Assembly (NCBI RefSeq): GCF_036099295.1
Contig: NZ_CP107976.1
Location: 62,001-126,000, forward strand
DNA length: 64,000 bases
DNA from: Streptomyces sp. NBC_00358
GTDB taxonomy: Bacteria > Actinomycetota > Actinomycetes > Streptomycetales > Streptomycetaceae
Direction: 5' to 3'
Below the pieces are notes generated by a model, which made no database searches, had not been told where the DNA came from, and worked only from the letters and a program-made list of their open reading frames with translations. Of the stretch, positions 26,468 through 35,642 are shown one piece after another; within the stretch, counting starts at the first letter, position 1, and each line of letters starts with the position of its first letter. The translations under genes and the position numbers were made by a program.

Positions 26468-26762
26468 TCACCGCGTCTGACTGCGCAACGAAGGCCCCGC
26501 TCCGGCGGGGCCTTCCGCCTGCCGATGGCACGCGGCGGGGCCGGTGCGGATCGGCGCCACCGCCGACGTACCTGTACGTGAAGCGTGAGGTTGTCGAACG
26601 GCTGACGTTGGTGGCATCGCTGTTGATGGCGCTTGGTCGTGCTCGACGGCTACCTGGTCGGCGACCTGGCGGCGGTTGTTCAGCAACCCGCGGACGGTGA
26701 CAGCGAAAGTGCTGGCCAATCCGAGAACGGCGGCGAGGAGAACGGGCCGGCGATCGTTCATC
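26468..26762 (-). CDS. possible small membrane-anchored protein
   Basis: From ATG 26762 (AGGGTGA just upstream) the frame encodes NDRRPVLLAAVLGLASTFAVTV, one hydrophobic helix, then a polar low-complexity tail that runs through the terminator hairpin on the opposite strand. The first half looks real and the tail does not, so the true end may have been lost. No family recognised. Confidence 0.3.
26490..26515. terminator. 11-bp stem hairpin terminator
   Basis: Perfect arms 26490-26500 and 26505-26515, loop tccg, 36 bp after the stop of the secreted-protein gene. A typical streptomycete terminator. Confidence 0.8.
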
Positions 26763-27021
26763 CGGTCACCCTGCCCCGGGAGCCGGGCGCATACAGTCCT
26801 GCGGGTGGTGAGGCCGAAGTGACAGGCACTCTGCTGAGTTCCTCGAGCACAGCGAGCACGACGGTTTCCCGGGCTGACTCGCGACCAGCGCAGCAAACCC
26901 TCAGGGGCCGTGCGTGGGCCAGGTTTGACCGGATATGTGCTCGGCCACCGGGGTCCCGCCGTCGCGAGCTGGTCCAGGGCTTGCGTATACGGACGGGCAA
27001 GTGGGTTGTACGGTTCCGCTC

Positions 27022-27507
27022 ATGAAGATCCGAAGATGCGCCGGCGTGACCGCGGTGGCCGTGGGTGGGGCGTTGATCGGGCTGGCGGGCTGTGGGGACA
27101 GCGACAAGCCGACAGGCGCCGTGGTGAAAGAGAGCCCGACGGCGAGTGTGCAGCCACTGATACAGCCAGAGGATCTGCCGAAGTCGAGGATCATGGCGCG
27201 CGTCCTGCACCGGGCGCTTGGTCGGGACGACATGCAGGTCTGTCGGAACCACACGCAGTGCTCCACGAAGGTCTACACACTCAGGGGATTTGTGCAGAAC
27301 GTGCAGGTCACGATCATGTACGAGGCGCACGAAGACAAGTCCAAGCCCCACTTCGATCCGTACTATGAGCCGATCGTTGAGTCCGCCGACGTCCTCATGA
27401 AGCAGTGCGGCGAAGCGTATCGTGACGCCTCTGCGGTGAAGTATCACGACGTGTACGCGAAGGCCCGGTCCTTCGACAGGCTGCTCAAGGAGATGGGTCT
27501 GGAGTAG
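27022..27507 (+). CDS. lipoprotein, function unknown
   Basis: A 161-residue predicted lipoprotein: signal CAGVTAVAVGGALIGLAGC with lipobox LAGC. Mature part has two Cys close together (VCRNHTQCSTK) and one later (KQCGEAY), and a helical C-terminus (FDRLLKEMGLE). No known domain. The ATG at 27022 is chosen over the longer frame because it begins the signal peptide exactly. Codon use is slightly less GC-biased than neighbours. Confidence 0.7.
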   Translation: MKIRRCAGVTAVAVGGALIGLAGCGDSDKPTGAVVKESPTASVQPLIQPEDLPKSRIMARVLHRALGRDDMQVCRNHTQCSTKVYTLRGFVQNVQVTIMYEAHEDKSKPHFDPYYEPIVESADVLMKQCGEAYRDASAVKYHDVYAKARSFDRLLKEMGLE

Positions 27508-27644
27508 CGACGGGGCGCAGAGCCCTGCCGAAGACCCGGGCATGCGGGACAGATCCGGCGGCCTTCGCGGTCGTTGTCTTCCCGAACCCCGTACGCGGAT
27601 TCCGCTCGTGGCACACCAGACCTGCAGCGCCGCAATGCCCGCGA

Positions 27645-27893
27645 GTGTGGATCTTTGGATGCTGCAGCGCTCCCCCGGGCCTGCCCGAGCGGATCCTCGC
27701 CGTCGCCCGCGCCTACGCCACCGTCCACGGGCACCTCCTTCCGCCCACCGGAGCCGTCGTCGGCGGGAACATTCCCCACGGGGTACGGATGAAGAACCAG
27801 CGTGCAGCGCCCAAAAAGGCGGCTGCCTCATCACAGCTAAGAATCCTGAAACGATCACTGGATCCCCTGGCTGGCGCGCCACCTGGTCAGTGA
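27645..27893 (+). pseudogene. helicase-associated domain fragment
   Basis: The frame encodes LPERILAVARAYATVHGHLLP, VVGGNIPHGVRMKNQRAAPKKAA. The style (RI.AVARAYATVHGHL..P, GVWMKNQRAA) resembles the repeated helicase-associated (HA) domains at the C-termini of large streptomycete DEAD-box proteins. Only one partial unit is present, with no helicase core. Remaining 27508-27936 holds nothing else I can support. Confidence 0.4.
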
Positions 27894-27936
27894 TCACTAC
27901 CGGATTTGTCACAGGTGCTGCAGTTCAGCGTCCTTC

Positions 27937-28459
27937 CTAATCGGGTAGTGCCAGCGCTTCGTCCCACACAATGCCGCTGCCTGTCCAGGTCCACAGCCAC
28001 TGGCGCAGCGATGGCGCCCGCATAACGCAGGCCGTCATGAGCGTCCTGTACCCAGTCCGGTTCCCATCCGTCGGCATCCCAGAGCAGCACCGGCCGGTCA
28101 ACCGCTATCAGCGAGACGTACCACTCCATCGTGCAGCCGCCGTCCGTCAGGAAGAACCACGACGCCGGCGCCCCCCACCCCGCCCGATTGGCGTGGATGG
28201 TCGTCGCGCAATGCCAGTCCGGCACGTGCCAGTGCGGAACACGGCGCGGCGTCAGCGACGCGCGGCCGCCTTCCGGCCCGAACCCTCCGTCGCCGACCTC
28301 GGTATAGATGCGGCGGAGCAGTGAGGTGGTAGTCGCCTCGGCATCCGCAGTCGCAGCCGCCCACCAGGTCCTTGGCGAACATGCGGCGCATCTTTCGCGA
28401 GGAACAGCCGCACGGAAAGCGGGCCTGTGGTGGCTTCGAGCGCGGCCTGTACGTCCCAA
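27937..28459 (-). pseudogene. SUKH (SMI1/KNR4)-like immunity protein, frameshifted
   Basis: Reads SLLRRIYTEVGDGGFGPEGG (the SUKH core), WFFLTDGGCTMEWYVSLIAVD, PVLLWDADGWEPDWVQDAHDGLRYA; then in a +1 frame SLRQWLWTWTGSGIVWDEALALPD to a TAG at 27937. Joining both gives a typical streptomycete SUKH-type protein end (ASLRxWLWxW...WDEAL). The frameshift is near 28010. The N-terminus before SLLRR is also damaged. SUKH proteins neutralise polymorphic toxins; this copy is probably inactive. Confidence 0.55.
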
Positions 28460-28556
28460 CGCGCATGCGCCAGGGCGCGGCCGCCACCCGGTTGACGAGT
28501 TCTGGGCCCTTTTCGCCGAACGGTTCGGCGGCGTGCTCGTGGCGGGGTGTCTCGCC

Positions 28557-29306
28557 TCAGCGGTGCTGTGCCTGTGTCATGCGGGCGACTTCCTTGCGGA
28601 TGAGGGCCGGGGGGAAGTGGTCCTCGTGGTCCATGTCCAGCATCGTGAAGTGCGCGGTGACACCGCCGACTCTCACCAGGATGTGCTGTTCGTTCCGTAC
28701 GGAGACGCGGCGGCCGCTGCGCAGGCCGGGCCCCTGCTTCACCGGCACGGTGATCCGGAAGGCGATCGACTCGTCGCCGAGGTGGGGGATCGTTTCCGGC
28801 GCCAGGTGCGCGGTGTACTTCCCCGTGAAGCCGACGCCGGTGTAGTCGTGGCAGGCCGACAGTGACGTGCGGACACGGGCGAAGGCCCTCTCGGCATCCG
28901 TGCCCGCGTAGGTCGCGAGGGTGCCGCCGCCCGCCCAGATACTGCCCTTCCAGTTGAAGACCTGGTCCACGACGGCCGACGCGTCGCCGGCGCCGAGTGC
29001 GTTGAGCAGCTTCTCGCAGGAGCTGTCCGAGACCGGCGGGAAGGTGCTCTTCGCGTCCGTGGGCCGCCGCTCGTCCGCCGAGACGCCTGTGTTGCCCGGA
29101 ACGTCGTCACCGGTGAGGGCGATGGACTTGAGGGCCTGGGCGGAGAGTGGTGGTCCCGGAGCGGCGGAGGTGATCGAGGCGGCGCCGGGCGAGCCGCTCG
29201 ACGTCTGGGGGCCGGGCGTTCCTCCGCCCGTGCCCGCGCAGCCGGTGAGCCCCCACAAGGACAGTGCCGCGCACACCAGCAGCCATCCGTTTCCCCGTGC
29301 CCTCAC
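28557..29306 (-). CDS. lipoprotein with sensor-like domain
   Basis: A 249-residue predicted lipoprotein: signal WLLVCAALSLWGLTGC with lipobox LTGC. After a Thr/Ser/Pro/Gly linker comes a domain with ALKSIALTGDDVPG, DSSCEKLLNAL, FNWKGSIWAGGGTLATY, SLSACHDYTGVGF and RNEQHILVRVGGVTAHF. The order (LT..DVPG, C...L, C..., R......VRVGG) recalls PknH-type extracellular sensor domains, but no kinase is linked. GTG at 29306 with GGGGG upstream. Confidence 0.7.
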   Translation of the reverse strand: MRARGNGWLLVCAALSLWGLTGCAGTGGGTPGPQTSSGSPGAASITSAAPGPPLSAQALKSIALTGDDVPGNTGVSADERRPTDAKSTFPPVSDSSCEKLLNALGAGDASAVVDQVFNWKGSIWAGGGTLATYAGTDAERAFARVRTSLSACHDYTGVGFTGKYTAHLAPETIPHLGDESIAFRITVPVKQGPGLRSGRRVSVRNEQHILVRVGGVTAHFTMLDMDHEDHFPPALIRKEVARMTQAQHR

Positions 29307-29475
29307 CCGTGCCCCCAGCCCCTCGTGATCAAGAAAGCCGATCCTAACGACCGAGGACCCTTGTCAGGGTCACGTCGAAGAAACGGGTGTTCAGGTGTCG
29401 TACGTGCCGTCCCATGGTTCGGAGAAGCCGAGGCCGTCCGGGCACAGCTCGGTCCAATCCTCGTCCATGCCCGCC

Positions 29476-29526
29476 AGCATGCCGAAGGCCCCCTCGCCGC
29501 CTCGGCGACGGGGCCTTCGGCATGCT
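29476..29526. terminator. long hairpin, 17-bp outer stem
   Basis: Arms 29476-29492 and 29510-29526 are perfect 17-bp complements, and the inside (cgccg/cggcg) pairs again. Lies upstream of the lipoprotein gene's start and beyond the frameshifted gene to the right; it likely terminates minus-strand transcription from 29675. Confidence 0.65.
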
Positions 29527-29674
29527 CGCATACCCTCAGGAGGTCTCCATGACGCGTGCCCGGTTCACCGTGCCGGAACGGGCAGGGAACGACGGGCACC
29601 AGCATGGTTGGGCAACAAGAACAGCCCCGACCAGAATTGCTGGTCCGAGGCCGATCCCACATCGGGCGGGCAGT

Positions 29675-30615
29675 TCAGGAAGAGCCCGTGCCGCGGGACG
29701 GCACGGGCCGGAACTGGAAGCGCCAGGCGTCTTGAGCCTGCTGCACGTCAGCTTCCAGCGCGTCGCGCAAGTCACCATCATCGTCCGGAGGTTCCAGCCC
29801 GAGCGCCGGGGCGATCTGCCGGTAGTGCGGCAGGAGTTCGGGGTCCCCGGCCGCCACAAGCGCGGAGAGCAGAACCTGATCGGCCGGACCTGCCTCGTCG
29901 ACCAGGATCAGCACCTCTACTCGGTCGGCCACAGTCATGCGCGGCAGCGCTGAGCCGAGCTGTCGCCGAAGCTCTGACCACGGCATCACCTTCTGCTCAC
30001 GCGCAGCCCTTTTCAAGGCCCCCCGGACTGCACTGGCCGCCGAGTCGAGCGCGTCCGCCCGCAGATAGACCTCTTCCGGTTCGCGGGAACGTGGCTGCGG
30101 CACAGGCGCGTTCCGGGCCGGAGCGGCCGGGGCTTTCTTCTTGGCCGTTCCGCGGCTCGCCCACTCAAGGATCTCGCTCCGGGTGCGAGCTTGTTCGCAC
30201 ACCGGGCGGCTTCCTGCTGCGCTCGCCGCGAGAGCAGGGTGCCGCCGACGTCGACGGCCGTTCCCAGCGCCTCTACGAGTCGCTGCTGTTCGACACTCTT
30301 GGCTCTCCCCTTCTTCAGCCGTGCCAGGATGCTTCTGACTTCGGCCACGGCCGCGCGACGACTCTGCCAGTCCCCGATACCCGGAAGCCCAGCGGACTGA
30401 TCATTCAGCGCCATCACCTTGGCCCTGCCCTGGCCGGGATCGCGGTCCTGCGCGCCACTCTCCCAATATCTACGAAGCCTGTCAGCGGCTTCACGCAAGA
30501 GAAGTACATCCTCATCCAGAGCCGGTGCAGGCGAGCTGCGCCACGATGGCCCGAGAAGGGTACGTCGAAGGTCGAGGCGGTTGACCGCGTTGGGAGCTAC
30601 GCCGGATATCGACCA
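29675..30615 (-). pseudogene. hypothetical gene, frameshifted, start missing
   Basis: A first frame, open to 30615 without a usable start, reads RRTLLGPSWRSSP, DEDVLLLREAADRLRRYW, RAAVAEVRSILARLKKGRAKS and LVEALGTAVDVGG. Near 30190 the coding signal moves to a second frame: EILEWASRGTAKKKAPAAP, EPEEVYLRADALDSAASAV, MPWSELRRQLGSALPRM, RVEVLILVDEAGPADQVLLSAL, ending at 29675. Both look like one helical, Lys/Arg-rich cytosolic protein. No family recognised. Confidence 0.5.
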
Positions 30616-31359
30616 TCAGTTGGTGGAGGAGCTCTGGTGCGGCTGTGGCAGGACGTTGGCGAGTGGCTTGAGGGCATGGTCCAGTAGGTCGGAGTACCGT
30701 GCTGGTGCGCCGGGCTGCAGCCGCATGACGTGCAGTATCTGGTCACCTACGGCGGCGTTGCGCAGGCTGCAGCCTGGACCGGGTCCGGGACCTGCCCGAC
30801 CTTTACACGGCGCCCATCCGCGGACGCACGATCCCGGGTGCAGGTCAGCTCGGCTGCGCGCCGGCTGGGAGCGCCAGGCCGGCGGGCGCGCTGGGCCACA
30901 CGTGCTCGGGCGCGGGAGGAGCGGAACCCTGCACGGGTGGCATCACCCGCTGAAGATCCCTGCCAATCCGCTCGGCCTCACCGCGCACCTGCGCAGGCAC
31001 ATCACCGCGCTCCGCGACGAGCTGTCTGTAGATCGGGGCTTCCTGGAACACGATCGACGCATCCTTCCTGACGGCGCCTCGCGTCGGACACGGAGGCAGC
31101 CGCCGAGTGTACGGGGCCGTGCAGCACGCCTCCAGTTCAGCACTGGCCGTCGACTGTCCCGAAGCACGGTGGAGAAGGTCGGCGGGCAGCAACGACACCC
31201 CGACAGCGCTGGACGATCGTGCCGTAGCCCCGGTCCCGTAACCATGACTCCGTGGCCGCGAGGCGAACCTGGCCCGGGCCGACGTACGGCAGTCGGCCCG
31301 GGTCAGGTCATCGGCTACTGGCACGGCTTGGCCGGCCGGCTTCCGCCCCGGCGGTCGGC
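30616..31359. other. gap with one possible small gene
   Basis: Most of this 740-bp interval shows no coding pattern. A minus-strand frame from GTG 31051 to 30845 (68 codons) begins FQEAPIYRQLVAERGDVPAQV and GEAERIGRDLQRVM, which looks like a genuine small-protein N-terminus (EAPxYxxLVxERGDVP); its tail is low-complexity. It may be a remnant. Confidence 0.35.
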
Positions 31360-31773
31360 TCAGTCGAGATACACGTACTGGTCGATGTCCAGCGACGCTC
31401 CGGCCCGGGCCAGCCAGGCCAGCAGGGCCGCGCGCAGGAAAATGCCCTTCTGCTGCGGGTCCTCCGGGTCGGTGATCTCTTGGACGAGCACGAGGGAGAC
31501 GTCGGCGTCCTTCGAGTCGGCCAGGCGCCCCAGCGCTGCGGCGAACTCCGGTCCCCAGGCCAGGACCACCGGTTCGAGATCCTCCGGCCGCCTGGACTCG
31601 CCCGGGGCCCGGACGTGGCGAATCCAGGTCGCGTGCTTGCGGGGTGGGGACTGGGGGCGCCTGCGGCTGCCGATCGCGGTCGCTTCGTCCGCTTCACATC
31701 CCAGCCGCGCGGAGATCTCCTGCGGCTGAAGGGATTCGCTGACCACCCGCAGATACATCCGGAACGCGCTCAC
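31360..31773 (-). CDS. DUF4279 protein, probable immunity to the HINT toxin
   Basis: A 137-residue cytosolic protein: MYLRVVSESLQPQEISARLG, then TWIRHVRAPGESRRPEDLEPVV, FAAALGRLADSKDADVSLVLVQE, FLRAALLAWLARAGASLDIDQYVYLD. This is the DUF4279 layout (N-terminal ISxxLG; paired halves with final DIDxYV). DUF4279 is a known immunity family in polymorphic toxin loci. Its ATG overlaps the stop of the secreted toxin gene by 4 nt, so the two are produced together, as expected for self-protection. Confidence 0.8.
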   Translation of the reverse strand: MSAFRMYLRVVSESLQPQEISARLGCEADEATAIGSRRRPQSPPRKHATWIRHVRAPGESRRPEDLEPVVLAWGPEFAAALGRLADSKDADVSLVLVQEITDPEDPQQKGIFLRAALLAWLARAGASLDIDQYVYLD

Positions 31774-33626
31774 GGCCGGTACCTGTAATTCGTCGGAACC
31801 AAGATCTTCCCGTCCTTGCTCACGAGGACGACTCTGCCTTCGCCGTCGCGCATCGCGTCGAACCGCGACACGTTGTTCTTCCCCACCCAGTCGGCCTTGA
31901 AGCCGTGGGGGTCCTCCCCGACGGTCTTGAGCGCCTTCTCGAGCTGCTTCTCCTTGATCTTGACCAGGGAGCCCCGCTCGATGGCCGCCGCGTCGGGGAT
32001 CTCTCCCTTGATGAAGCTACAGGACGCGTTGTGGACGAGTACGGGTGTGGTTCCGGCCAGCACGTAGTAGGTGTGCAGGTCGTTGACGGTCAGGTTGTAG
32101 GCGCCCTGCGGCTCCTTCCAGTGCGCGACCTTGTCGATGCGCACCGCGGTGCCGTCCGGGGTGCGCATCGCGTCACCGGAGTTGAGATCGCGGGCGTCCG
32201 CCCATCGCCCCCGGTTCTCGACCCAGAAGGGGTGGTGGTCGGTCACGGTGAGCGTGGCCGGCTCCGCTCCCCCGTCGCCGGCCAGGGTGACGCTGGTGAA
32301 GTCCTCGTCGTCGGGCGTGTAGATGGTGTCCTCGACCGGCCGCGAGCCGGTGATCCCCGCTTCCGGGTCGGTGGCCAGGACGCTGTCGCCGACGGTGATC
32401 TGCTCGATGGGCACCGTGGTGGTGCCGTCGCCCATGAGGACCCGCGTGCCGGCCGGGAAGCTGTTGCAGTTCGGCATCTTGTCGCCCTTGCGGGCGGCCC
32501 TGATCTCCTCCGGGAGCAGCTTGCCCCCGTACTTGAGCCAGCGCATGACCGCGAGCGAGCCCAGCACCCGGTCGGTGTCGCTCACCTTCTCACCGGTGGC
32601 CAGGTCGCTGCCGGTGATGGCTTCGATGACGCCCTTGGCGTCCCCGATCCCGGGCATCAGGTTGAGCAGCACCGACATCCGGCGCTCCTGGGCGGCCCGT
32701 TCCTCGGCGGTGGTGTCCTTCGACCCGATCTTCTCGGCGAGACGGGAGAAGTCGAAGTCGAAGTCCGGTATCTCGTGGAGCTTGGAGGCGGCCTTGTCTA
32801 TGCCCTCGACGGCCTTCTTGGTCTCATTCAGCCCCTTGTTGGCCTCCTTGACTCCCTCATTGAGCTTGTCCATCCCCCGGTTGGCCTTCTCGATGCCCTT
32901 GTTGGCCTGGTCCAGGCCTCGGTTGACCTCGATGGTGGCCTTGTTCATGTCATCGAGGGCGCCGTTCATCTTGTCGAAGCCGGCGTTGATCTGGTCAAGG
33001 CTCTTGCCGATGTCCTTGAAGAAGCCCGCGATGTCCCAGGTGTCCTTCGCCGGCCGGTCATCGACGGGCTTCGGATCGGGGTAGTAGTCGCCGACGGCGA
33101 CAGCCAGCACGGCCAAGGCCTCGACCGACTCCGTGTGGGCGTCGAGAAGGCGGGAAGCCCTGACGACGTCGGTGCGCAGCTTGTCCACGTGCGGCTTGGC
33201 GGCCTTGAACGCCTTGAGCGTCTGCTCGTAGACCTGCTTCTTCTTGACCGGGTCAGTCTCTTTGTCCGGGTCGAGCAGGAGGTAGGGCTTGAGCTTGTGC
33301 AGCTCGGTCAGCGCCGTCTCCAGGTCCTTGAACGAGCTGCCCTCGTCCTTCATCGCGTCACGGGTGACGTAGAGGAAGACGCCCACGCCCAAGCCGAGCT
33401 TGGCGGACTTGAGGTCGAACTCCTTGAGACAGGCAGGCCGTTCCAGCAGAGGCTGAGAACCGCAGTCGGAGTACCGCGCCACCTTGGCCGCGATCTCCAG
33501 CAAGGTGGGCTCCGCCTCTCGCTTCGGCGGCGTCCCGGCCGCCGAGGCGGTGCCCACGCCCGCGCCCAGGGTCAGGCACAGGGCGGTTGTGAGCGTGACG
33601 ATCTTCTGTTTTACGTGCAGGTGCAT
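31770..33626 (-). CDS. secreted polymorphic toxin with HINT domain
   Basis: A 618-residue exported protein. Signal peptide 1-30; helical region with long heptads (about 200-285, repeated MNGALDDMNKA / GIEKANRGMDKLNEGV); pre-toxin motif LNLMPGIGDAKGVIEAITG (321-339); HINT self-cleavage domain 387-533 from CNSFPAGTRVLMGDG with TVTDHHPFWVE and NDLHTYYVLAGTTPVLVHN; then a C-terminal toxin of about 83 residues (536-618) ending SRFDAMRDGEGRVVLVSKDG. The toxin tip faintly resembles polymorphic toxin type 33. HINT should release the tip. GAGGA precedes the ATG. DUF4279 immunity follows. Confidence 0.88.
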   Translation of the reverse strand: MHLHVKQKIVTLTTALCLTLGAGVGTASAAGTPPKREAEPTLLEIAAKVARYSDCGSQPLLERPACLKEFDLKSAKLGLGVGVFLYVTRDAMKDEGSSFKDLETALTELHKLKPYLLLDPDKETDPVKKKQVYEQTLKAFKAAKPHVDKLRTDVVRASRLLDAHTESVEALAVLAVAVGDYYPDPKPVDDRPAKDTWDIAGFFKDIGKSLDQINAGFDKMNGALDDMNKATIEVNRGLDQANKGIEKANRGMDKLNEGVKEANKGLNETKKAVEGIDKAASKLHEIPDFDFDFSRLAEKIGSKDTTAEERAAQERRMSVLLNLMPGIGDAKGVIEAITGSDLATGEKVSDTDRVLGSLAVMRWLKYGGKLLPEEIRAARKGDKMPNCNSFPAGTRVLMGDGTTTVPIEQITVGDSVLATDPEAGITGSRPVEDTIYTPDDEDFTSVTLAGDGGAEPATLTVTDHHPFWVENRGRWADARDLNSGDAMRTPDGTAVRIDKVAHWKEPQGAYNLTVNDLHTYYVLAGTTPVLVHNASCSFIKGEIPDAAAIERGSLVKIKEKQLEKALKTVGEDPHGFKADWVGKNNVSRFDAMRDGEGRVVLVSKDGKILVPTNYRYRP

Positions 33627-34036
33627 GTGTTCCTCAGAGCACGGATCCCAAGTCGCCGTTCGCGGGCGGGAGTCCGTGTTCCCCCCGGGGCGGCCGGCCG
33701 GGCCGCCCTGTGTTTGCGTGCGTTTCGAACGCGTGGTCGCAATCAGGCTAAAGCGTTACTGTCGGTCATGATCAACTCAACTGTCCCCACCGCCTCGGGC
33801 AGGCCCTTGAGCCCTTCGCAGGGACCAGCATGAGCACGTCGCCGACGCCGCGGTTCTTGATCTTGGTAAGAATGTGCAGCCGGTACTTGGCGCCCTCACC
33901 GCCGACCGCTCTGACGCAGGCTGTCAGCGGACCAGCCCGCACGAGCGCCGGCTGTGCCCGTCACGGACCAGCGCACGAGAGTCCTTCTCGTGCACGGTGG
34001 AGGGTCAAGAGTGGGCCACGGCCGACTACTTGGCCT
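33627..34036. other. promoter-side gap upstream of toxin gene
   Basis: About 410 bp between the toxin gene and the SRPBCC remnant. No coding frame with recognisable protein; the toxin promoter should lie here but I cannot point to -35/-10 boxes with confidence. Confidence 0.4.
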
Positions 34037-34426
34037 TCAGGGGCTCCCTGAAGGCCTTGCGGAACACCGGGCCGGCGTAGGGAGTATCGAGGACTTCATC
34101 TTGGAGGTGAACGAGCTGGGATGCCACTGGAGTTTGACGTCGACACGGGTGCCGTCGCCGTGGGGGGTCATCTGGAACACCCAACCGCCAGGTCCGAACG
34201 GGGTCGAGTCGCGGGTGGTGACGGTGCCCTTGTTCTGCGCGGGGTCCCAGTCGTAGCGTGCTCGCTCCCACGACTCGGCGTTCCCTTCAGTGACTTCGGC
34301 CCAGGTGTCCCCACCTTCGTGTACCTGGAAGTGTTCCGCGTCGATCGAGGGCCACTCTTCGAGCCGTGAGGGGCTGAAGTCCGTGAGCACCCGCATGACC
34401 TCGGGCGGGCTCATCGAGGAATCCAC
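34037..34426 (-). pseudogene. SRPBCC-family protein, frameshifted near its end
   Basis: Encodes SPPEVMRVLTDFSPSRLEEWP, DTWAEVTEGNAESWERARYDW, GTVTTRDSTPFGPGGWVFQMTP, TRVDVKLQWH, the START-like fold of ligand-binding SRPBCC proteins. At about 34085 the frame deviates; the expected end PVFRKAFREPLKAK continues in another frame to 34026. The N-terminus also lacks the usual first strand before SPPEV. GTG at 34426 has GAGGAG 5 nt upstream, so a shortened product may still be made. Confidence 0.6.
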
Positions 34427-34435
34427 GTGACTCCT

Positions 34436-34455
34436 CCCCCTCGTGGACGAGGGGG
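34436..34455. promoter_or_regulatory. 8-bp hairpin next to GAGGAGTCAC, possible IS605-type end
   Basis: Arms 34436-34443 and 34448-34455 (loop tgga) sit 10 bp before the SRPBCC start; on the minus strand the hairpin is followed by aggagtcac. That layout is like the right end of IS200/IS605-type elements in actinomycetes. 34456-34838 shows no intact gene. Confidence 0.35.
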
Positions 34456-34838
34456 CTTCTCGCTATGCCGGTTGGGCTTCGCGGGTGTCCAAGCCGGTAG
34501 CCAGATCTTCCCGAACGGGCCGAAGTCCCAGCCGTGCGGCCGACAAGGTGGCTGTCGTTCAGCGGCCCCGGCATGTTGGCTTCGAGCAGCCCCAGTTGGT
34601 GAAGGTTCTGCAGCTTCCCGACGTCCTGAAGTGGCCCGGGAATTGGCTCGCGCCGGGACCAGCCGCAGCGCGGTCAGCACGGTTCGGGCCTGAAGCCCGT
34701 AGAGGACCTCCGCGACAACACGGTCCGGAAGGCGGCCCCGCAGGCACAACTCCCGGTCGGCGCGCCCGCCGCCGCTGAGAGCCGCCGAGACACCACCGAG
34801 GCCTGGCAGCCGCGCGGCCCGCGCCGTCTGCGACGATC

Positions 34839-35603
34839 GTGTCCGTGGACTACCCGAACGACCAGGCTCCCGGCGCCCCCGTCCGCTCCGGCATTCCGGA
34901 ACACGGCCGCATTCCGAAGTACTACGCGGTGAAGGCGCGCATCGCCCGACTCGTCGACGAGCTGGGCGAAGGGGGGCTGCTGCCCACCGAGCGGGCCCTC
35001 TCGGAACAGTACGAGGTGGCCCGCGAGACGGTGCGGCAGGCGCTGCGCGAGCTGCTGCTCGAAGGAAAGCTGCGGCGGCAGGGGCGCGGCACGGTCGTCG
35101 CCGGTCCCAAGCTGGAACAGCCGCTGTCGCTGGCGAGCTACACCGAGGGCGTCCGCAGGCAGGGGCGGGTCCCCGGCCGTTCGCTGATCTCCCTCGATCG
35201 GTTCCCGTGTCCGGAAGCACTCGCCGCCGAGGCGGGTCTGGAGCGCGGCGAACCGGTCTGGCACATGGAGCGGGTGCTGCTCGCGGACGACGAACGGGTC
35301 GGTCTGGAGAGCACGTACGTGGCGGTCGGCCGGGTCCCCGGACTGGACAGCGACTTCGACCCCGACTCCTCTTTCTACGCCTACCTCCACGACCGCCTCG
35401 GCATCGCGTTCGGCGACGCCGACGAGCGGATCGAGACCGTGCTCGCCACCCCGCGCGAGGCGCTGCTGATCGGAACCCCGCCCGCGCTGCCGATGCTGCT
35501 GATCCACCGGATCTCCCGGGACGCCGACGGACGGCCGCTGGAGCGAGTGCGGACGCTGTACCGGGGGGACCGGTTCTCCTTCACCGCGCACCTGGGAGAC
35601 TGA
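34839..35603 (+). CDS. GntR-family (HutC/UTRA) regulator of the phosphonate operon
   Basis: A 254-residue transcription factor. N-terminal GntR winged helix (about 25-90): PKYYAVKARIARLVDEL, LLPTERALSEQYEVARETVRQALREL, GKLRRQGRGTVV. C-terminal UTRA effector domain (about 110-250): YTEGVRRQGRVPG, EPVWHMERVLLADDERVGLE, YVAVGRVPGL, PMLLIHRISRDADGRPLE. HutC/PhnF-type members sense a metabolite of the pathway they control. A strong terminator follows and the phosphonate operon begins 140 bp on; a GTCTAGTC site lies between. Confidence 0.9.
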   Translation: MSVDYPNDQAPGAPVRSGIPEHGRIPKYYAVKARIARLVDELGEGGLLPTERALSEQYEVARETVRQALRELLLEGKLRRQGRGTVVAGPKLEQPLSLASYTEGVRRQGRVPGRSLISLDRFPCPEALAAEAGLERGEPVWHMERVLLADDERVGLESTYVAVGRVPGLDSDFDPDSSFYAYLHDRLGIAFGDADERIETVLATPREALLIGTPPALPMLLIHRISRDADGRPLERVRTLYRGDRFSFTAHLGD

Positions 35604-35616
35604 TTCCGACCGGACC

Positions 35617-35642
35617 GAGGCGAGCTGACGCTCGCCTCTTTT
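35617..35642 (+). terminator. GntR gene terminator
   Basis: Stem 35617-35624 / 35631-35638 (8 perfect bp, loop ctgacg) followed by tttt (35639-35642), just after the regulator's stop. A classic factor-independent terminator, so the operon behind it needs its own promoter. Confidence 0.85.

Noticed and set aside
31905..33833. 642-codon plus-strand open frame
   Set aside because: Antisense of the HINT toxin; repetitive Val/Leu/Gly/Asp shadow without start signals.
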